Assembly (NCBI GenBank): GCA_016702605.1
Contig: JADJDQ010000002.1
Location: 331,001-395,000, forward strand
Source of the DNA: Candidatus Intricatilinea gracilis
GTDB taxonomy: Bacteria; Pseudomonadota; Gammaproteobacteria; Burkholderiales; Burkholderiaceae_C
Direction of reading: 5' to 3'
DNA length: 64,000 bases
Shown here: piece after piece, positions 46,343 to 54,673 of the stretch
Numbering within the stretch: position 1 is the first letter of the stretch
Layout: each line of letters starts with the position of its first letter
Program-made: the position numbers and the translations under genes
The notes under the pieces: generated by a model
What the model was told of the DNA's origin: nothing
The model's input: only the letters and a program-made list of their open reading frames with translations
Database searches by the model: none

Positions 46343-46972
46343 ATGTCGACCTCGAACACCCTGACCCTGCCGGCCCAGGCTCGCGCCACTCAGCCTGCAC
46401 ATCCGCTGTGGCTGCGCATCAGCCACTGGCTCAACGTCGTCGCCGTCGTGCTGCTGGTGATGAGTGGCTGGCGCATCTACAACGCCGCGCCCTTCTTCGA
46501 CTTCACCTTCCCGCGCGACATCACGCTGGGCGGCTGGCTCGGTGGCGCCATCCAGTGGCACTTTGCAGCGATGTGGCTGCTGGCCATCAACGGCCTGATC
46601 TATCTGGCGCGCAATACCTTCAGCGGGCGTTGGCGCCAACGCTTCTGGCCGATCAAGCCTGCCGAGGTGCTGCGTGACCTGGGCGAGGCGCTGCGCGGCC
46701 GCCTGGCTCATGCCGACCTCACGCACTACAACGCCGTGCAAAAGCTGGCCTACCTCACCGCGGTGATCGACCTCGTCGTGCTGGTGCTGTCCGGGCTGGT
46801 GTTGTGGAAGTCGGTGCAGTTCCCGCTGCTGCGTGAACTGATGGGCGGCTACGAGTCGGCGCGGCGCGTGCACTTCTTCGCCATGGCCTTGCTGTGTGCC
46901 TTTGTCGCCGTACATGTCGCCATGGTCGCCCTGGTGCCACGCACCTTGCGGCTGATGGTGCTCGGGCGCTGA
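46343..46972 (+). CDS. cytochrome b561-like membrane protein
   Basis: 209 residues, four membrane segments with His residues placed for two haems (SHWLNVVAVV, IQWHFAAMW, RRVHFFAMALL, FVAVHVAMV). Belongs to the Ni/Fe-hydrogenase-type cytochrome b family. It is immediately upstream of a Tat-exported molybdoenzyme, so it likely carries quinol electrons to that enzyme, like YedZ1 for YedY1 in Azospira (known analogy, assignment inferred). ATG 46343 is preferred over the in-frame TTG at 46328. Confidence 0.83.
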   Translation: MSTSNTLTLPAQARATQPAHPLWLRISHWLNVVAVVLLVMSGWRIYNAAPFFDFTFPRDITLGGWLGGAIQWHFAAMWLLAINGLIYLARNTFSGRWRQRFWPIKPAEVLRDLGEALRGRLAHADLTHYNAVQKLAYLTAVIDLVVLVLSGLVLWKSVQFPLLRELMGGYESARRVHFFAMALLCAFVAVHVAMVALVPRTLRLMVLGR

Positions 46973-47064
46973 AGCGCACGGCCACCAGCCTCACATAACC
47001 ACACCCATCCATCACTCGTTGCTTGCAGACCCACCGCCCTGTGCGGTGTGGTCGGGGACTCGTC

Positions 47065-47862
47065 ATGTTCAAACTCTTCAAACCCAGCCGCCGCATCGGC
47101 AGCTTCGACGCCCAGGCCGCCATCGTCACGGCCCTGCGCGAACTGCCCAAGGACCATATCGCCCCGGCCCGGCGGGCCTTTCTGCGCGGCGGCCTGAGCG
47201 CCGGCGGACTGGCGCTGCTGAGTGGTTGTTCACTCGTCGACGAGAGCAGCGTCGAGACCGCGCTGATGTCGGTATCACGCATGAACGACCGCGTGCAGGG
47301 CTGGCTGTTCGACCCGCAGCGCCTGGCGCCCACCTACAGCCGGGCCGAAGCCCTCGACCCCTTCCCCTTCAACGCCTATTACCCCGAAAGCGAAGTGCGC
47401 CATGTCGACGGTGGCGACTTCAGGCTCGAAGTCACCGGCCAGGTCGCCGACAAACACGCCTGGTCGCTCGAAGAACTGCACACCTTGCCCACCACCGAGC
47501 AGGTGACACGCCACATCTGCGTGGAAGGCTGGAGCGCCATCGGCCACTGGGGCGGCGTGCCGTTCGCGCACTTCCTGAAGCGTGTCGGCGCCGACACCAG
47601 TGCGAAGTACATCGGCTTCACCTGCGACGACGACTACTTCACCAGCATCGACATGGCCACCGCCCTGCATCCGCAGACATTGCTGGTGCTCACGCAAAAC
47701 GGCCGCACGCTGGAGCCACGCAACGGCTACCCGCTCAAGCTGCGCATGCCCACCAAGCTGGGCTACAAGAACCCGAAGCACATCCGTGCCATCACCGTCA
47801 CCAACACCTACCCCGGTGGCTACTGGGAAAACCAGGGCTACAACTGGTTCGGTGGCTCCTGA
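47065..47862 (+). CDS. Tat-exported molybdopterin-dependent oxidoreductase (YedY/MsrP-like)
   Basis: 265 residues from ATG 47065. A Tat-type start (RRAFLRGG at 36-43) and a lipobox-like LLSGC (Cys55) indicate export. The sulfite-oxidase-family molybdopterin domain follows, with the Mo-coordinating Cys152 in HICVEGWSAIGHWGG. MsrP-type enzymes reduce methionine sulfoxide in periplasmic proteins. The neighbouring cytochrome b and methionine-rich MXKDX protein support that role, though sulfite or another substrate remains possible. Confidence 0.85.
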   Translation: MFKLFKPSRRIGSFDAQAAIVTALRELPKDHIAPARRAFLRGGLSAGGLALLSGCSLVDESSVETALMSVSRMNDRVQGWLFDPQRLAPTYSRAEALDPFPFNAYYPESEVRHVDGGDFRLEVTGQVADKHAWSLEELHTLPTTEQVTRHICVEGWSAIGHWGGVPFAHFLKRVGADTSAKYIGFTCDDDYFTSIDMATALHPQTLLVLTQNGRTLEPRNGYPLKLRMPTKLGYKNPKHIRAITVTNTYPGGYWENQGYNWFGGS

Positions 47863-47962
47863 CCCAAGGGTGTCGCAGGCCTAGTCCTCGACCTCATCGA
47901 CCTCGATTCGTTTCCCCAACCCTGGCCGCCAGAACGGCTGAACAACCCCGAAGGAACAGACC

Positions 47963-48274
47963 ATGAACACCACCCGTCACATCGCCGCCCTACTCGTCGC
48001 GCTGACCGCCACCGTCGGCTTTGCCGCTCACGCCGGCGACATGAAGAAGGACGAGATGGCCAAGCCCGATGCCATGTCCAAGGACGCCATGAAGAAAGAC
48101 GCGATGAAGAAGGACGCCATGGCCAAGACCGCGGCCCCCAAGGACGCCATGCACAAGCCCGGCGCCGATGCCATGAAGAAGGACGCCATGGCCAAGGATG
48201 CGATGTCCAAGGACGGCATGAAGAAAGACGCCATGAAGAAGGACGCGATGGCCAAGGACCCGATGGCCAAGTAA
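47963..48274 (+). CDS. methionine-rich MXKDX-repeat periplasmic protein
   Basis: 103 residues with a Sec signal peptide (to about 24) and a mature part built of pentapeptides of the form Met-x-Lys-Asp-x (MKKDA, MAKDA, MSKDA). About 14 Met occur in 79 mature residues. This matches the pentapeptide MXKDX repeat family. In Azospira a comparable methionine-rich peptide (MrpX) is oxidised by hypochlorite and repaired by YedY1; the same role fits here. The DNA is correspondingly repetitive (15-base units). Confidence 0.85.
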   Translation: MNTTRHIAALLVALTATVGFAAHAGDMKKDEMAKPDAMSKDAMKKDAMKKDAMAKTAAPKDAMHKPGADAMKKDAMAKDAMSKDGMKKDAMKKDAMAKDPMAK

Positions 48275-48310
48275 GGCCGGCCGCGCTGCGGTGCAGCTAG
48301 CTGCGCGACT

Positions 48311-49504
48311 TCAGGCCTGGGCGCCGGTGATCACGCCGCCACCCAGGCAGACCTCACCGTCATACACCACGGCCGACTGGCCGGGCGTGACGGCCCACTG
48401 CGGCTCGGCGAAGTGCAGGCAAAAGCCTGTGCCCGCCGGGCCTTCGTCGTAAGTGCAACCGGCGTCGGCCTGGCGATAACGCGACTTGGCGGCCAGGCGC
48501 GGCCAGGTGTCGGCCGCAGGCGGCTCACCGGCCACCCAGCTGACATCGTCGGCCTTCAAGGTGTGCGACTGCAACCACGGGTGGTCGTGCCCCTGCACGA
48601 TGTAGAGCGTGTTGCTGGCCATGTCCTTTCGCGCCACGAACCACGGGTCGTGGTCACCGCCTCCACGCGCCACGCCCTTCTCCTTGATGCCACCGATGCC
48701 GATGCCCTTGCGCTGGCCCAGCGTGTAGAAACTCAGCCCCACGTGTTCACCGAGGGTGCGGCCGCGGTCGTCACGGATCGGCCCGGGCGTGTGCGCCAGG
48801 TAACGATTGAGAAACTCGCGAAACGGCCGCTCGCCGATGAAGCAGATGCCGGTCGAATCCTTCTTGGCCGCATTGGGCAAGCCGATCTCGGCAGCCAGTC
48901 GGCGCACCTCGGTCTTGGGCAGTTCACCCACCGGGAACAACGTGGTCGCCAGCTGATGCTGGCTCAGACGGTGCAGGAAGTAGCTCTGGTCCTTGCTCGG
49001 ATCCAGACCCTTGAGCAACTCGTGTCTGCGCGTGGTCTCGTTGAAGCGCACACGGGCGTAGTGCCCGGTGGCGATGCAATCGGCACCCAGGCGCATGGCA
49101 TGGTCGAGAAAGGCCTTGAACTTGATCTCGGCGTTGCAGAGCACGTCCGGGTTGGGCGTGCGGCCGGCCAAATACTCGCGCAGGAAATCAGCGAAGACGC
49201 GCTCCTGGTATTCGGCGGCAAAGTTGACGTGCTCGATGTCGATGCCGATCACGTCGGCCACGGCGGTGGCATCGATGAAGTCCTGGCGCGTCGAACAGTA
49301 CTCGTCGCTGTCGTCGCCCTCCCAGTTCTTCATGAAAATGCCGACTACCTCGTGGCCCTGCTGCTTGAGCAACCAGGCGCTCACGGCCGAATCGACGCCG
49401 CCGCTCAGGCCAACGACGACGCGTCGTTTGACCCCGGATGCAAGCGGCGTCAGCGGGGACGCGGCATCGACCGTCTCGACAGAACTGGAACGGGAACTGG
49501 ACAT
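48311..49504 (-). CDS. mnmA: tRNA 2-thiouridine(34) synthase MnmA
   Basis: 397 residues. Adenylates and thiolates U34 of tRNAs for Lys, Glu and Gln in the cytoplasm. P-loop SGGVDS (34-39), catalytic Cys123 (PDVLCNAEIKF) and Cys221 (DSTGICFIGERPF), plus GHYARV. An extra N-terminal 24 residues (Ser-rich) precede the core; a later start is possible but none has a better ribosome site. Convergent with the MXKDX gene. Confidence 0.93.
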   Translation of the reverse strand: MSSSRSSSVETVDAASPLTPLASGVKRRVVVGLSGGVDSAVSAWLLKQQGHEVVGIFMKNWEGDDSDEYCSTRQDFIDATAVADVIGIDIEHVNFAAEYQERVFADFLREYLAGRTPNPDVLCNAEIKFKAFLDHAMRLGADCIATGHYARVRFNETTRRHELLKGLDPSKDQSYFLHRLSQHQLATTLFPVGELPKTEVRRLAAEIGLPNAAKKDSTGICFIGERPFREFLNRYLAHTPGPIRDDRGRTLGEHVGLSFYTLGQRKGIGIGGIKEKGVARGGGDHDPWFVARKDMASNTLYIVQGHDHPWLQSHTLKADDVSWVAGEPPAADTWPRLAAKSRYRQADAGCTYDEGPAGTGFCLHFAEPQWAVTPGQSAVVYDGEVCLGGGVITGAQA

Positions 49505-50730
49505 GCGCTCAATTGTCCGTCAGGGGATGACAGCGCGCAGGCTCGACCGGATGGTCGAGCCTGCGCGCGCGTCTGGCAAGACTGCACCCGGCTCAGCCGC
49601 CGGGCATCGACCTGGCCGGCTATGTCGTTCCTTGTGGAGCCAGGCGCAGCCGATCGGTCAGGGGCGCTGACGATCGGGCAGTTCACGATGGCACCTTCGG
49701 GCGAGAGAGGAAAGGCGCGGAAGGGACCGCCGTCCAGGCTCGCGATCAGGCCCTTCTTGCCCAGGTCGGCAACCTTGCCGAAGCTCGACTGGCGCAGGTT
49801 CTTGCCGGCGGCGATGGCCGCCGGTGTCCAGACCGCGGGGAACACATCCCACAGCGGGCTGTAGCGGCCCTGGTTGGGCGTCCAGGTGGTCACGTTCAGC
49901 GGCGACAGGCCGTCCAGCAGCGCAGAACTCAGGCCTTGGCGCTGGGCATTGCCGGCACCGGTCTGGCCGTTGGTGAACACGGCGATGCTGGCGCGTGAGG
50001 AATCGGTGCCGTCGTTGCCGACACCCGGTGCCGCGCCCAGGGCCGGGGCGTAGGTCGCACCTTCGAGCGCGGCCACCAGATCGACCGATGCTTCGGTGGA
50101 GATGTAGCTCACCGGCTTGCCGCCGTTCAGGCCGGCAGTGGCCTGCAGCGTCACGGTGCGCCGAGTCGTGTCGATGGCGAGCACCTTGTCGTGCGTGAGC
50201 TTGTGTGCCGCGTCGCGCGACACCGCGTTGGCATCACCCAGGGCGACCTGCGGCGCATTCAGGATGCGACCGTCGGCGAACTCGATCAGCGGCGAATAAC
50301 CGGCCTCGCCCACCGATCCCGGTGCGGCCTGTGCTGGCGGAAAGCCACCGGCGCCTGCGACCACCAGGTGATCGGCACTGAAGTCCACCGCCGCCGGAAA
50401 GTCCACCACGCCGTTGACCACACGCACCTTCTGGGTGGCGCGTGTGCCACGTGCATTGGACAACTTGGACGCCTGGTTGATGCCCAGGCTGGCGGCGTCC
50501 TTGCCGTCCGATGCATCGAGCAGCACGTACCAGACCGAGCGACCCTGGCTCGTGCCTTCGTGCAAGGGCAGCGTGACGCTGCCATCGGCATTGAACGTGG
50601 CACTCTCGACGAAACGTTCGACGCCGCCATCGGCATGTGCGGACGGCAGGGCACCGAACAGGCCCAGTGCCATCGAGAAGAACAAGGCAGAAGGACGGAG
50701 GTGGTGGCGGGTAGACGATTGAGCAGTCAT
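49450..50730 (-). CDS. secreted protein of unknown function, 3' end probably frameshifted
   Basis: 426 residues as written, with a Sec signal (SALFFSMALGLFGALPSAHA). The mature protein is a beta-rich single domain (GSVTLPLHEG, VWYVLLDASDGKDAASLGIN, VDLVAALEGATYAPALG) that I do not recognise firmly. From about residue 357 (CPIVSAP) the sequence becomes low-complexity, crosses a 16-bp-stem hairpin and overlaps mnmA. One more C before CCTGA would create a stop at 49658-49660, so the native protein is probably about 357 residues. It follows the second sigma/anti-sigma pair on the same strand and may be its target. Confidence 0.65.
   Translation of the reverse strand: MTAQSSTRHHLRPSALFFSMALGLFGALPSAHADGGVERFVESATFNADGSVTLPLHEGTSQGRSVWYVLLDASDGKDAASLGINQASKLSNARGTRATQKVRVVNGVVDFPAAVDFSADHLVVAGAGGFPPAQAAPGSVGEAGYSPLIEFADGRILNAPQVALGDANAVSRDAAHKLTHDKVLAIDTTRRTVTLQATAGLNGGKPVSYISTEASVDLVAALEGATYAPALGAAPGVGNDGTDSSRASIAVFTNGQTGAGNAQRQGLSSALLDGLSPLNVTTWTPNQGRYSPLWDVFPAVWTPAAIAAGKNLRQSSFGKVADLGKKGLIASLDGGPFRAFPLSPEGAIVNCPIVSAPDRSAAPGSTRNDIAGQVDARRLSRVQSCQTRAQARPSGRACALSSPDGQLSACPVPVPVLSRRSMPRPR
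49533..49568 (-). terminator. long hairpin between the secreted-protein gene and mnmA
   Basis: A perfect 16-bp stem (GCGCGCAGGCTCGACC, 49533-49548 with 49553-49568) and a 4-base loop. No T run. Its place just after the inferred native stop of the secreted-protein gene suggests a terminator or RNA-stabilising hairpin. Confidence 0.55.
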
Positions 50731-50992
50731 GGTCGGAGTTCCGATTTGTCAGCGTTGAGTGGACGCACCGGGACACGACAGACGATCACGTCTCGCCGCC
50801 CCTGTGCTTGATTGCCGCGCATTTGCGTTGGCTGCATCTGAGTCGTTGCACTACCGGCTTTATTACGCCGACACAAGCAAGTTGTTCAGATGGCGAGTGC
50901 CGCGCCTTGATGCCGCTGACATGCAGCAGCCGTGATGCGAGGATGGACAGTCCGACTGCATTCACTGGCCATCGACGACACGTCGAGCCGGG

Positions 50993-51190
50993 TCACTTGC
51001 GCCCTGGGTCGCGCCTGCTCAAGCTCTGCATCGCACGACGCAGAAACGCCAGTTGCGCGTCCACGTCGCGGCAGGTCTGGCACACGACGAGGTGCCGGCG
51101 AAGGCGCGCACGTTGGGGCGGCGTCATCGTCTTGTCCAGCCCCTCGCTGAGCAGGCGCGACACTTCCTTGCAGTCGGGCTCGCCACTCAT
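50993..51190 (-). CDS. zinc-finger anti-sigma factor-like protein
   Basis: 65 residues from ATG 51190, which overlaps the sigma factor stop (ATGA). CKEVSRLLSEGLDKTM, then RRHLVVCQTCRDVDAQL: the zf-HC2 motif His-x3-Cys-x2-Cys with an earlier Cys. Cytoplasmic, no membrane helix. Translational coupling to the sigma gene ensures balanced synthesis. Confidence 0.8.
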   Translation of the reverse strand: MSGEPDCKEVSRLLSEGLDKTMTPPQRARLRRHLVVCQTCRDVDAQLAFLRRAMQSLSRRDPGRK

Positions 51191-51744
51191 CGCTGCCCTT
51201 GAAACCAGGTGAGGTCCAGACACTCACGCAACTGCATGCGGGCGCGGTACAGCATCACGCCGCAGTGGTTGGCGGTGATGCCCAGGGCGTCGCAGATGTC
51301 GTCGGTATCACGTTCGAGCCACTCGCGCATCATGAACACGCGGCCGACCTTGGGCGGCAGGCGGTCGATGCAGATCTGCAACTGGTCGAAGAACTGGCTT
51401 TGTTCCAGCGCCTTCTCGGGCTGCTGCCACGCCTGCGGTGCGACCTGCCAATGGCCGTCGGCCTGGAACAGCGCGTCGAGTGTGTCGTCCATGCCTTGCT
51501 CGTCCAGCGGTTCGAGTTGCACCTCGCGTCCGCGTTTGCGCATGACGTCGATGATCTTGAACTTCAGGATGCCCGTGGCGTAGGTCCGCAGGCTGCTGCG
51601 GCCTTCGAAGTTGTCGGGCTTCTCGAGAATGGCCAGGTAGGTGTCGGACACCACGTCTTCGGCCATGGCGTCGTTGCGCAACTGCATCTGCGCAAATCTG
51701 AGCAAGGGCTCGTGAAGGTTGGCCAGTTCGAGTTCGAGCGTCAT
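51187..51744 (-). CDS. ECF-type RNA polymerase sigma factor
   Basis: 185 residues, the same length as the sigma factor at 44738 and clearly similar to it. Region 2 (LRTYATGILKFKIIDVMRKRGRE) and region 4 (VFMMREWLERDTDDICDALGITANHCGVML) are intact, and both proteins share DGHW-APQ-W and VFMMREWLE blocks. It is the first gene of an operon with its anti-sigma factor and perhaps the secreted-protein gene 260 bp downstream. Confidence 0.88.
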   Translation of the reverse strand: MTLELELANLHEPLLRFAQMQLRNDAMAEDVVSDTYLAILEKPDNFEGRSSLRTYATGILKFKIIDVMRKRGREVQLEPLDEQGMDDTLDALFQADGHWQVAPQAWQQPEKALEQSQFFDQLQICIDRLPPKVGRVFMMREWLERDTDDICDALGITANHCGVMLYRARMQLRECLDLTWFQGQR

Positions 51745-51960
51745 GTTGTCACTGCGTGGAGATCAGGCCTTGGCCAGGCCTGCATGTCGCGCATGGCACG
51801 TCATCACGTGGCCTAAAAGCCCATGGAGAATGAGTTTGCGGGCATGCTCTTGGCCTGCCCCGAGCGCCATTTCCTCATGCCCCGCGCCGGCGGTATTGCA
51901 GATATCCACCGCCACTGCCACGATCAACGAACGGATTTCTGTCATCGACGTTTGTCACCC

Positions 51961-52905
51961 ATGACCTTGCCACCCAGCGATCACCGCGCCCCTGGCCACA
52001 AGCCTGAACCCCTGCCGCTGCCGGCAAGTGCACTGACCTACCGAAGCGCCCTGGCACAGGCCGGCGGCCGGGAGGTCGATGCACTCGTGCGGCAGGGCGA
52101 CCACGCGGCCGTGTGTGCAGGCTTGTATGCCTCGCCGCCCTACGACCTGCAGGTGCCTGCCTTGTCGCAGGCCCGCTTGTCGATCACCCTGACGGCCGCC
52201 CACGTGAGTGGCGGGCTGGACGGTGAACGTGCACGCCACTTTGCGTCGCCGCGCCATTCGCTGTTCTTCACCCCGCCCGGAGCCGCAGCGCATTGGCGCA
52301 AGGCCTCGCCCAGCAGGCACGTCAACCTGTACTTCCACCGCGAAGCCTTTTCGGGTGCAGTGCCCGAGGAAGGTGTGCTGAACGGCAGAAGCACGCAGTT
52401 GCTCAACGGCACGGTGCCTGGCCTGCGCCACCTGGTGGATGAACTGGTGGCAGAACTCGAAGGCGAGGACGCCATGGCCGCGGAGGCGGTCGACTGCCTG
52501 TCCCGGCTGCTGCTGGTGCGGGTGGCTCGCCACCTGGCGCACAGCCGCGCGGCGGTCGACCCGCTGTCGCCTGCCATGCTGGCCACGTTGCGCGACTTCG
52601 TGGAGGCCAACCTGTCGGGCCGCATCCTGGTGCAGGACATGGCGCATGCCGTGGGCCTCACGCCCAATCGCTTCGCCCAGGCCTACACACAACGCATGGG
52701 GCAGGCGCCACATCAGTTCGTCCTGCAGTGCCGCCTGACGCGCGCAACGGCCCTGCTGCAGCACGGGCGACAAAGCATTGCCGACATCGCCGGGCTGTGC
52801 GGCTTCGCCAGTCAGCAGCACCTGACCCACACCATGCGACTGAAGCTGGGCATGACACCGGGCCAGCTGCGGCAAGGCAGGACACCGACCAAGCACGCTG
52901 CCTGA
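51961..52905 (+). CDS. AraC-family transcription regulator
   Basis: 314 residues from ATG 51961. The N-terminal half is an uncharacterised sensing domain (RHSLFFTPPGAAAHWRKA resembles a cupin strand). The C-terminal double helix-turn-helix is clear: MAHAVGLTPNRFAQAYTQRMGQAPHQFVLQCRL and SIADIAGLCGFASQQHLTHTMRLKLGMTPGQLR. Target unknown; the exporter gene next to it is convergent, not divergent. Confidence 0.85.
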   Translation: MTLPPSDHRAPGHKPEPLPLPASALTYRSALAQAGGREVDALVRQGDHAAVCAGLYASPPYDLQVPALSQARLSITLTAAHVSGGLDGERARHFASPRHSLFFTPPGAAAHWRKASPSRHVNLYFHREAFSGAVPEEGVLNGRSTQLLNGTVPGLRHLVDELVAELEGEDAMAAEAVDCLSRLLLVRVARHLAHSRAAVDPLSPAMLATLRDFVEANLSGRILVQDMAHAVGLTPNRFAQAYTQRMGQAPHQFVLQCRLTRATALLQHGRQSIADIAGLCGFASQQHLTHTMRLKLGMTPGQLRQGRTPTKHAA

Positions 52906-52950
52906 CGACGCAGGCAACGCGACCTTCAGCGCCGAGCCAATATGCGAAGC

Positions 52951-52970
52951 AAGGCGAGGCGAGGCGAGGC
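52951..52970 (+). repeat. short GGCGA pentanucleotide repeat
   Basis: AAGGCGAGGCGAGGCGAGGC, about 3.5 copies of GGCGA, in the short gap between the AraC and exporter genes. Probably slippage-generated. Confidence 0.6.
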
Positions 52971-52995
52971 AATGCGAAGGGCTGCCCGGCGATGC

Positions 52996-53934
52996 TCAGC
53001 GCGAGGTCGGCGCGGTGACAGCCAGGATGAGTCCCGCCATGGCCAGCGCCAGACCAGCCGCCTCGGCGCCCGTGGGTACATGCCCGAGCACGGGCCAGGC
53101 CATCAGGGCCGCCAGGCCGGGCGCCAGTGCAGGGAAGATGGCGGCGCGCCCCGGCCCGAGCAGCGACACCATCTTGGCATAAGTGAACAAGGTGCCGGCA
53201 CCGGCGATCACGCCCTGCACCAGGACCTCGGTCCACAAGACCCGCGGCGCAACAGCCATCAACCGGTCGACCCCGACCGACACGAAGTACACCGGCACAT
53301 AGGTCAGCAGCGCCGACAGCGACACCACGGCCGTGGCCAGCAGCGGGTTGAGGCGGTGCTTGCGCAGCACGATGCCGAAACCGGCCCACAAGGTGCCTGC
53401 GGCCAGGAACATGACGTCCCCCAGCGCTGCACGCGCCGTGAAGCTGGCCGCGTCCACACCGGACACCAGCACCAGCCCAACCAGCACCACGCCGATGCCT
53501 GCCAGCTTGCGCTGGCCGAGCCGCTCGCCCAGCACGGTGGCACCCAGCAGCATGCCCATCACGCTCATGGCCGTGAACGGGAAGACGGCCGCGTGGCTGG
53601 GCGGCGCGAACTGCAGCGCGCCGAACATCAGCAGCCCGAACGGTGTGCCGGCCAGCAGTGCCACCGCCGCCCAGACGCGCCAGCGGGTGATGAACTGCGC
53701 TGCATCGCGCCGCCAGGCCAGCCACAGCACCGGCAGCGTCAGCACACCGGCCACGCCGAAGCGCAGCACGGTCAGGTCGGGCGACTGCAGCCCGTGGGCG
53801 ATGCCCCAGCGCGCGAACACGGTGTAGAGCGCGCCGATGCTGGCCGCCAGCAGGCCCACGGCCACACCGGCAAGCAGGCGGGGGTGGTCGCCTGCAGGGG
53901 CATGCATGGGCAGGGTCAGGTTGGCAGTGGTCAT
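52996..53934 (-). CDS. EamA/DMT-family transporter
   Basis: 312 residues, ten hydrophobic segments in two similar halves, typical of 10-TMS drug/metabolite exporters. FRLVA-like and GERLGQRKLAGIGVVLVGLVLV segments mark the EamA repeats. Substrate unknown (often amino acids or metabolites). The downstream AhpD-like gene lies 46 bp upstream on the same strand, so the two may form an operon. Confidence 0.86.
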   Translation of the reverse strand: MTTANLTLPMHAPAGDHPRLLAGVAVGLLAASIGALYTVFARWGIAHGLQSPDLTVLRFGVAGVLTLPVLWLAWRRDAAQFITRWRVWAAVALLAGTPFGLLMFGALQFAPPSHAAVFPFTAMSVMGMLLGATVLGERLGQRKLAGIGVVLVGLVLVSGVDAASFTARAALGDVMFLAAGTLWAGFGIVLRKHRLNPLLATAVVSLSALLTYVPVYFVSVGVDRLMAVAPRVLWTEVLVQGVIAGAGTLFTYAKMVSLLGPGRAAIFPALAPGLAALMAWPVLGHVPTGAEAAGLALAMAGLILAVTAPTSR

Positions 53935-53980
53935 GAAGATCCTTGCAGGTGAGGCGTCGACGGGCGTGGGCCGCAGCCGG

Positions 53981-54520
53981 TCAATGTGTCAGGGCCGGGG
54001 CGGCGGGAAAGTCCACCGGCACCTGCGTCGTGCCATGCAGGTAGTTGGTGACGGTCTTGTCGCCGATGACGACGATGGCATCGACCAGGTTCGCGGGCGT
54101 CCAGCCAGCGTCGAAGAAGGCCTGCACCCGCGCCGGGTCGGCATGGCCGCGTTCGAGCGCGATGTTCTTGACCAGCCGGACCAGCGCGTCGAGCCTGGCG
54201 TCGAACGACGCCGTGCCGCGGCGGATCTCGAGGATCTGCTCGGGCGTGAAGCCGACCATGGCGCCGATGACGGTGTGCGCCGACAGGCAGTACTGGCAGC
54301 TGTTGACCTGGCTGACGACCAGGTTGATCACCTCGCGCGACTTGGCGTCGAGGCTGCTCTTGGCGTTCTGCAGAGCCAGGTAACTGCCCAGCGCGTGGTC
54401 GGACAACGCCAGCGTGGCGTACAGGTTGGGCACCATGCCCAGGCCCTTCTTCAGCGTGTCGAACAGTGCCTGGTTGGCGGGCGACACCTGGTCGCGGGAG
54501 GGAACGTGGATCGTGGTCAT
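53981..54520 (-). CDS. carboxymuconolactone decarboxylase/AhpD-like protein
   Basis: 179 residues. The catalytic CxxC-x3-His motif is present as Cys75-Gln-Tyr-Cys78 with His82 (SCQYCLSAH). AhpD-like proteins are alkylhydroperoxidase partners with a reactive thiol pair. It is divergent from a LysR gene across a 153-bp region with a palindrome, so it is probably LysR-controlled, together with the DMT exporter. Confidence 0.86.
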   Translation of the reverse strand: MTTIHVPSRDQVSPANQALFDTLKKGLGMVPNLYATLALSDHALGSYLALQNAKSSLDAKSREVINLVVSQVNSCQYCLSAHTVIGAMVGFTPEQILEIRRGTASFDARLDALVRLVKNIALERGHADPARVQAFFDAGWTPANLVDAIVVIGDKTVTNYLHGTTQVPVDFPAAPALTH

Positions 54521-54640
54521 GTCAGTGCTCCGGGTCGAGGGCTTGGGGTTCGTGGCGGGCTGCAGAAATTGAATTCGCTTGCCATGGGTGAACTGTGATT
54601 GATGCCAGGGTCGTTCACTAGCCTGCCTCCCACACTAACA

Positions 54641-54656
54641 TCCAGTCCATATTGGA
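54641..54656. promoter_or_regulatory. palindromic LysR-type operator
   Basis: TCCAGTCCATATTGGA contains the perfect palindrome TCCATATTGGA plus another upstream TCCA, 18 bp before the LysR start in the divergent region with the AhpD-like gene. Confidence 0.5.
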
Positions 54657-54673
54657 ATGAAAAGGCCAGCCTC

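Noticed and set aside
48018..48274. Tandem repeats as a mobile or CRISPR element
   Set aside because: They are the codons of the MXKDX pentapeptide protein in one frame with a signal peptide.
48293..48304. GCAGCTAGCTGC palindrome as a terminator
   Set aside because: No loop and no T run; too short to form a stable hairpin.
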